In this document: piece after piece, positions 58,622 through 64,000 of the stretch
Position numbering within the stretch: position 1 is the first letter of the stretch
Layout: each line of letters starts with the position of its first letter
Origin: Isochrysis galbana
Lineage: Eukaryota; Haptophyta; Isochrysidales; Isochrysidaceae
Length of the DNA: 64,000 nt
Direction: 5' to 3'
Assembly (NCBI GenBank): GCA_018136815.1
Contig: CM030940.1
Span: forward strand, 2,525,915-2,589,914
Notes under the pieces: model-generated
What the model was told of the DNA's origin: nothing
The model's database searches: none
The model's input: only the letters and a program-made list of their open reading frames with translations
Program-made: the position numbers and the translations under genes

Positions 58622-60574
58622 TTCGACTCTCTCGCCATTCCAGCATCCGCAGGCTTAGTCAAGTGCATCACCTGCATCACCCGCGTTGGTGATTCATGTT
58701 GAATTTTGATCGCGTGGGCGCTGCTTGGTTTGCGCTGGCTCAATACCAAGCAGAAAACTTCGAAGACTTCTCCTTGGCGGATCTTTTCTCGTTGATCTTG
58801 ATCATCTGAGAGTCTGTCTGTCCATGCGTCCTTCCTCTGCCCTGCTGCCGACTTCGTGGCGAGGCCCCTCTTTGTCAGCGCTTTTTCCTCATCCACAGCC
58901 ATAGCCATGCGATGGAAGCGTTCGGTTTCCTTTTGTAAGAGTAGCCATAGTGTGTCGATGCAGGCGATGAGGAGTTCGTGCCAGCAATGTTCATTTCCAT
59001 CGGCACGTGATAGAGATTTGTGACCAATAGTGACGGCCCATCCATGCGCTAGCCAATATGCAGCGGGGGCGCGGGCACGCGAGCGTCCGCAGCAGCAGCA
59101 TCGGCTATGAGATTGTGCCAGCTGTCATGAGGCTGACGTGCGGTGGGTGGAGAAAAACATATCGTTAACGTTAAGTAAACATGGGCAAAGCCGGTGCAGC
59201 CAGCGAGGTGCTGGGCGGATGCGATGGGGGGCCGGAGCTGGAGCGGCAGAAGACTGTCTGGTCAGGCCATGCACAGGGCCACTAAGAAGCACAGCCAAAG
59301 AAGAGGCGGCGCATATGTGGGCCCAAGCGAGTGAACATCTCAAAGACATACCTGCTACGTGTGCGGCGTGAGACAGTGTGGTTGCGCTACTCCCTGCTAT
59401 CCTCCCTTTGCCTACCAACTTCTCCTTCCTCCTCCCCCAACAGGTCCTTTGAAAAAATGTCTTCATAGTCTCGCCACTCGCGTTGCCCTGGGGTGGTTCA
59501 TTCGCAGCCACGCCCGCTCCCTATCTCGCTCCCTCTACTGCCTTGCGGCTACTCCCCTTGTGCTCTACATCGGGACCCGGGATGTGGGTATTGGTCGGGG
59601 TTGGATGTAGGGTGTGCGTACCGGTCCTCAATGGTCTAGTTCCCTCCTTCCTCCTGCGCCACCGGGCGGCCGATCAATTTTCGTCGTTCGTGTCGTCTTG
59701 AAAACAACTATCCTGATTTCCAAACCCCTCTAAGAAGCCACACCTGGCTACAGCGGAGACATGCACAGCACATGTGAGCACATGAGGGACACAATCAGTA
59801 CACCCTTGCACGTAGCCCCCCAACAGCTACCAACACCTAAGCCTGCGCACCCCCAAAAACAAAATTCCACAACCTCTCCCTAGGTAGGGGGAAATCTTAC
59901 ATCAAGGGAAACAACGCGCGCGCCCGGGGGGGGGGGGGGGGGGAGGGGGGGTCAATACTCGTAGAAGTCCGAGCGCCGAGCTACTCGGAGCACCTTAGAG
60001 TTAGAGGGTTCTGCGGTCGCACGGTCGCACGGCCCCGCCGCCCCGCCCGGGGGTCTGTGAAGTGTGGTGAGAGGCTGTGGTTGGTGTGTGCGATGGAGTG
60101 GCAGGGCCATGGAGTGTAGTAACATGTGATGTACAGATCGAAGGGAGCACGGGGGATGAGACGACACGGGCGGGGGAAGCAGGCGTGGGCGAGAGTGAGG
60201 TCGAGGGGTCGACCTCGACCGACATGGGGACAGGCGAGACGAGGACGAGGCACGAAGGCAGACGGGAGAGGGACGAGGGCGCTCGAGCGGTGGCGCTGAG
60301 CGAAGAAGAAGCCGTGGGGAGAAGACACTCACGGGAAAGGGACACGCGGGGGGGAGAGAATACGCGGGAAAAGGGAAGGATGAAACGAGGCCTTGAACTC
60401 AAGGGAACACTCGGGAGGGGACGAGGAGGGGAGAGAAGGGGGAAACTCCCACGGACGGGGGGGAAAGGGAGACGACCCCAAAGAGAATGGACGGGATGAG
60501 GGCGCGATGCGGGGAGGGGCTCCCATGGGACCTATTTTTACCATTACCATTACAAGGATGCCCTTATCTTGCTT
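58622..60574. other. Intergenic with tail relics and poly-G
   Basis: GCTACGTGTGCGGCGTGAGACAGTGTG at 59352 onward is a diverged copy of the minus-strand tail seen at 2575. A G run of about 20 lies at 59925-59945. AC/GT-rich and purine-rich sequence fills 60100-60520. A short ATGGGCAAAGCC frame after a GTTAACGTTAA palindrome (59164-59179) may be another decayed hairpin-ATGG start. Confidence 0.4.
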
Positions 60575-60591
60575 GCTATAGCCGACGAATA

Positions 60592-61732
60592 TAATTTTTA
60601 ACAAATTTTTATTGGTCGCGGCGCGGCAAAGGGACGAGACTAGCGCTCACCCAAGACAGGACTCCCTGCCGCGGCAAGCGCGAGCACCCTTCCCCCCTTA
60701 TGCCACACGGCTCATCACTAGCTTTCTGCCTACGCTAGCGGGAGCGCCCCTCCCTCCGCACTCAGACAGCCCCTCACACCAGGATCCTATTTTGGTCTCG
60801 CAGGCAAGGGGGCCTAATGGGAGGGTGATGAGGAGCAACTCATCAAAGAGGAGCTGTGGGGAAGGAGATGGCTGAGTGGGGGCACTATACCCTTGCGCTA
60901 GGCATGGGCAGCGACGCCACTTCAAGACATGCCCTCCCTCTTGTCTTGAGTTGAAATTTTTGGTGCTTGAACCAAGAGGCAAGAAGGTTTGTGCTATTTG
61001 GGTTGGTTGGAGTTGGAAGAGGGAGTGGGAGAGAGAGTCAAGTGTTGCAAGAGGGCCCAAGGAAGGGCACTGAGTTGTAGGTACTTGTGGCCCACAAGAG
61101 TGGGGCGAAAACGAAATGTGTGTCAGCATGGGTCTTGAGTTGAAATTTTTGGTGCTTGAAACAGAGGGCAAGGGAGTTTGTGCTGCTTGAGTTGGTTGTA
61201 GTTTGAAGAGGGAGTGGGAGAAGGAGTCAAGTGTTGAAAGAGGGCCCAAGGCAGGGCACTGAGTTGTAGGTACTTGTGATCCACAGGAGTGGGGTGAAAA
61301 CGAGAAGTGTGTCAACATGGAAAACAGAGGCATGGGGTGCTGCTCTCCGTGGAAGATTGATGGTTGTGAAGTGCCCTCCCATGTTGGGTGCACTGATGGT
61401 AGAGGTTTCCACCATGGAGAGGGCAGCTGAGCTGCCCTCCCACATGAGGTGCTCTTGGGGTGGGAGGGTTTCCCACTGGAGGAGGGGGTCTCAAAGACCC
61501 CCTGCATGGTACGCAAAGCTATGGTGGCAACCTGTTCGGTGCCAGTGCTCGCCACCCCGCGCACTTGCGCGGGTGTGGTTTGGATGGGTTGGATGGGCTC
61601 TGAGAGGGCTTTCTGACGAGCCGCCTCGGGCGGCGTGGGGCGTCCCAGGTGGGGCGCGGTGGCGAGGGTCGCCTGGGGCTCGGGAGCGGTCGCGGCACGC
61701 TCCATAGTTCAAACTATAACAATAGTTTTTTC
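60592..61732 (-). mobile_element. ORF-bearing hairpin-headed element with perfect 17-bp TSD
   Basis: Its 1141 bp are flanked by GCTATAGCCGACGAATA at 60575-60591 and 61733-61749. On the minus strand the 5' hairpin AACTAT-TGTT-ATAGTT lies at 61727-61712 and ATGGAGCG at 61705. The 3' end (60592-60630) is A/T-rich. It interrupted a LINE 3' end whose remainder starts at 61733. This copy has the clearest start-to-tail structure of the AACTAT subgroup. Confidence 0.88.
60698..61705 (-). CDS. 335-residue repeat protein encoded by the mobile element
   Basis: The ORF starts 6 nt after the terminal hairpin (MERAATAPEPQATLATAPHL) and fills almost the whole element. It is Pro/Ser/Thr-rich. Two tandem units of about 63 residues share LTHxSFSPHSCGxQVPTTQC, LGPLxTLDSxSHSLF and SSTKNFNSR, reflecting a DNA repeat of about 190 bp. 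No enzyme domain, zinc finger or coiled coil is seen. It resembles a fragment at 21201-21970 (WWKPLPSVHP). It could be an ORF1-like RNA-binding protein of a LINE family or simply an open frame kept by repeat structure; the former is inference. Confidence 0.5.
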   Translation of the reverse strand: MERAATAPEPQATLATAPHLGRPTPPEAARQKALSEPIQPIQTTPAQVRGVASTGTEQVATIALRTMQGVFETPSSSGKPSHPKSTSCGRAAQLPSPWWKPLPSVHPTWEGTSQPSIFHGEQHPMPLFSMLTHFSFSPHSCGSQVPTTQCPALGPLSTLDSFSHSLFKLQPTQAAQTPLPSVSSTKNFNSRPMLTHISFSPHSCGPQVPTTQCPSLGPLATLDSLSHSLFQLQPTQIAQTFLPLGSSTKNFNSRQEGGHVLKWRRCPCLAQGYSAPTQPSPSPQLLFDELLLITLPLGPLACETKIGSWCEGLSECGGRGAPASVGRKLVMSRVA

Positions 61733-62235
61733 GCTATAGCCGACGAATAGACGTCAACGAATTCCACCCACTATTTGAGAGCGTGGACAACGAAGAGCTA
61801 GCACCGAGCCCCGGGCCCCAGACTAATTAATAGCCTTAGCACGAAAACTAGAGATAGAACACCTGGTCGGGCAAGAGAACGGAAACCACATAGACGACTA
61901 GGGCTAAGGCCTGAGCAAACGGGGCAATGAGCCCCACGTGAAACGCCCTCCCATGGGGAAAGCCGATCGGCTGGGCCCCTACAACGCGACGCGCTAGAAT
62001 GCGCCGTCAACCAACCATAAGCCAAGAGGCCCGCCCCCCCTCCCCCTCCCCAACGCCAGACCCAAAGTAGCGCACATGGGTCGACACCCCGAAACCCGAA
62101 ACCGATGAAGAAAAAGGAACGAGGGGGGGAGCGGGAAGGAGAGTGGGGATGGGGCAAGGGCGATGTCGGACGGGGACCCCGATAGATGGGAATGCAAGCA
62201 GTAGCGTAGCGGTCACCTTCGCAAGAATATTTTTT
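61733..62235 (+). mobile_element. LINE 3' end
   Basis: Coding remnants are VNEFHPLFESVDNEELAP and, after a stop, LIALARKLEIEHLVG, matching SLAGKLGIEHLVE of the LINE at 18990-19068. The 3' untranslated part has AAGTAGCGCACATGGGTCG, GAACGAGGGGGG and GTAGCGGTCACCTTCGCAAG, then AATATTTTTTT. The same end is shared by the element at 10145-11210. Confidence 0.75.
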
Positions 62236-62669
62236 TCGCTGTAGCCGTAGTGCGCTCTTGATCTTGGGTTTCCGCTCCCTTGTGACGCTTGTTTTGTACG
62301 CGCGCTGTTGTGAGTGTCCGATGGGTCGAGCCCGAAATTGGTAACACTACCACTACTTGCGCACGGCGGGCAGACGGGCGAGCACAAACCATTACGTTAA
62401 GGCTGGTTGTAAGTCACCATGAGCCATGAGCAGCGCCATCAAGGTGAGACAGAGTAGCTTGCTTGCAGCATCATCACCATCACCATCATCATCACAGGAT
62501 TGGGAAAGGTCCATCAACGCGTACAGAATTGTACGATGCAGCCCTCGCTTACCACCTCACCATCACTCACAACAAACGCAAGCCCGCTCCACCAAGAGTG
62601 TGTGCATCGGTGAGCTACCACCGTGATGTGCATTTAAAGCGCCAATTTGAGAGTTGAAGCCCCCCTGAG
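62236..62669. other. Intergenic, 3' flank of the M16 peptidase
   Basis: A CAT/CAC-rich stretch (62469-62495) is present. No gene was recognised. Confidence 0.4.
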
Positions 62670-64000
62670 CTAGATACTTGTTTGAAACGCAGACGGCCAC
62701 ACCTCCTGCGTCAAGCGCCACGTCGTCCAATCCTCGATTGGTGTCGCACCTGTACCATCGTCGTCATCGAAAGCTGCGACATGAGGATTGCCGAAAACGT
62801 GGACGAGCAGTCTAGGCAACGTCAAAATATCGCGCGCCAAGGCAACAACCTCCCCAAAGGTCGTCTCCTCGACAGCTGCTGCAAGGCGCTCATCACGATC
62901 AAAGCGGAAGTCCTCCTCCTCAATGGGCCCCCATCGTGTGTGAAAAGCCTCGGAGAGGGTACGGTCGGGCTCAAGCAGACGTGTGGCCAGAGCTGAACGC
63001 GCCAAGGTGAACTCGGAGTCCGTGACGTTTTGGGGCAGCATTTCTGAAATACCGCGCATGTACCCATCAATTGCTCGTTGCAAGTGTGGCGGCGGATAAA
63101 GCTTAGATAGAATCGTGACCTGGAATCCAGCCACAGTGTCTATGCCTCGGCCCGTATCTCGCGCACTCAATGAAACGGCGTAACCGAGTTGCTGGCGAGT
63201 GCGCAATTCGTCGAAGAGTGGCTGCTTGATCAGCCGAAGGAGCAGTCGGAGCTTTGCCTCAACTCGCACGTCAGCGCCGAACTGCCCGCATTGGTAATAA
63301 CACACCACGCCGGAGTTGTTTTCTTCCTCTGAGAGCGGCTTCAACTGCAGTCGCCACGTGCCGACTTGTAGTCGAGTCACGACCGATGACGCCCATTCGC
63401 TACGTTGGAGATGCATAGAGCGAGTCACCCGCATTTCCCGAAGAATGATACTAGCTAGGTCGAGAGCTCCTTCGCAGCTCATGTTGCCAAACGTGAACAG
63501 GCGGGTCCCCAGTCTCGTAATAACGTCCGAGTGAAAGTGTCGAAGAGCTTCCAGTTCCAGCTCCTCCGCAGCAGTGAGGCGTTCAGACACCGGTACGCGC
63601 TGAGGACACAACAAGAGCTCGAGGAAATATGACGCAAGAGTATCTGCGCGCGACTTTGAATGCGAACGCAGGGAGCGCACAAGGGCATCTCGCTTCGCCT
63701 CGAAAAGGGGCTCAAAGCCGCGATCGTCCCATGTAAGGAGAGCCTTGATGAGCACCGCCGCGAGGGCGGGGAGCTTTTGCGAAAACCCCCACAGGAATAA
63801 TTGAAAGCCCAAATTAGTTGGCTGCAAAGACCAACGCATTCCCGCCAAGAAAGCGGGATACAACGCTGTGGCTAGCCTTTGATCAAGCAGCCGAAGCCAC
63901 AGCGTCATTGACGCGGGTGTCCCAAGCATCGTGCACGAAGGCGAACATGAGAAGGCGATCGCAACATGAGCCTTTGGGCGCCCGAATCCTATGTGGGTCT
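62670..64000 (-). CDS. Insulysin-like M16 metallopeptidase, C-terminal half (5' end outside window)
   Basis: The minus-strand frame is open to the window edge (first residues THIGFGRPKAHVAIAF) and stops at 62670, giving 443 visible residues. M16A enzymes such as insulin-degrading enzyme are zinc peptidases that degrade short peptides inside a two-half chamber. Visible landmarks of the C-terminal half are WLRLLDQRLATALYPAFLAG, then GFSQKLPALAAVLIKALL, HFHSDVITRLGTRLFTFGN, then LFDELRTRQQLGYAVSLSAR, the family's conserved R-x-x-QLGY motif, and RWGPIEEEDFRFDRDE. The zinc-binding HxxEH motif belongs to the N-terminal half, outside the window. No intron interrupts this part. The C-terminus has an acidic AAFDDDDG patch and no peroxisomal SKL. 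Confidence 0.9.
   Translation of the reverse strand, partial: THIGFGRPKAHVAIAFSCSPSCTMLGTPASMTLWLRLLDQRLATALYPAFLAGMRWSLQPTNLGFQLFLWGFSQKLPALAAVLIKALLTWDDRGFEPLFEAKRDALVRSLRSHSKSRADTLASYFLELLLCPQRVPVSERLTAAEELELEALRHFHSDVITRLGTRLFTFGNMSCEGALDLASIILREMRVTRSMHLQRSEWASSVVTRLQVGTWRLQLKPLSEEENNSGVVCYYQCGQFGADVRVEAKLRLLLRLIKQPLFDELRTRQQLGYAVSLSARDTGRGIDTVAGFQVTILSKLYPPPHLQRAIDGYMRGISEMLPQNVTDSEFTLARSALATRLLEPDRTLSEAFHTRWGPIEEEDFRFDRDERLAAAVEETTFGEVVALARDILTLPRLLVHVFGNPHVAAFDDDDGTGATPIEDWTTWRLTQEVWPSAFQTSI

Noticed and set aside
59140..59310. Small ORF MGKAGAASEVLGGCDGGPEL after a GTTAACGTTAA palindrome
   Set aside because: It is short, without conservation visible in the window; only noted as a possible decayed hairpin-ATGG start.

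Overview
The window is nuclear DNA of a unicellular eukaryote, most likely a microalga or related protist, with a repeat-rich genome. Protein genes carry short GT-AG introns (about 75-260 bp) whose phases close exactly. There are mitochondrial (ATP synthase subunit d) and eukaryote-only proteins (CNOT9, GCKIII-type kinase, GOST-type seven-pass receptor, insulysin-type M16 peptidase), and many gene starts follow pyrimidine- or purine-rich tracts. I cannot fix the lineage; a haptophyte or stramenopile-like alga is a guess. Layout: kinase 3' part (1-919); repeat zone with two nested mobile elements (2742-4620); PAS-PAS-HSF transcription factor (5883-8787); two adjacent mobile elements (9327-11210); five-exon biotin synthase (12228-13825); a broken gene of the MGQYF family, LINE fragments and an acidic ORF cut by a LINE (15088-19358); a three-exon gene of unknown function (19901-21092, minus); retroelement debris including a phage-like DNA methylase segment (21201-24997); TTC33-like TPR protein (25494-26325, minus); CNOT9 (27435-28304, minus); ATP synthase subunit d (29072-30459); more mobile DNA (31227-34083); a GCKIII kinase lacking its N-lobe (35702-37836, minus) next to a TIR element; an IQ/coiled-coil protein (40628-42193, minus); a long palindrome (42855-43097); a PiT phosphate transporter (44565-46412, minus); a hAT-like TIR pair around a Ty3/gypsy remnant (47474-50231); a GOST receptor (52121-53944); a BioD-like P-loop protein (55304-56340); an orphan (58151-58621); an ORF-bearing mobile element inserted in a LINE 3' end (60592-62235); and the 3' part of an insulysin-like peptidase (62670-64000, minus). 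The housekeeping genes are unrelated to one another and show no clustering by pathway. The two biotin-related folds (12 kb and 55 kb) are far apart and the second is only BioD-like. The most unusual content is a family of LINE-mobilised elements. They are identified here by near-constant 16-17 bp target-site duplications and by a short hairpin at the extreme 5' end that is followed, usually within 10 nt, by an ATGG start codon. Hairpin stems change sequence between copies while staying paired, including one T-G wobble kept in the same place, and a second stem-loop about 65-95 nt downstream behaves the same way. One copy (60592-61732) carries a 335-codon ORF starting at that ATG. This family explains much of the intergenic DNA that otherwise looks like anonymous GC-rich repeat.
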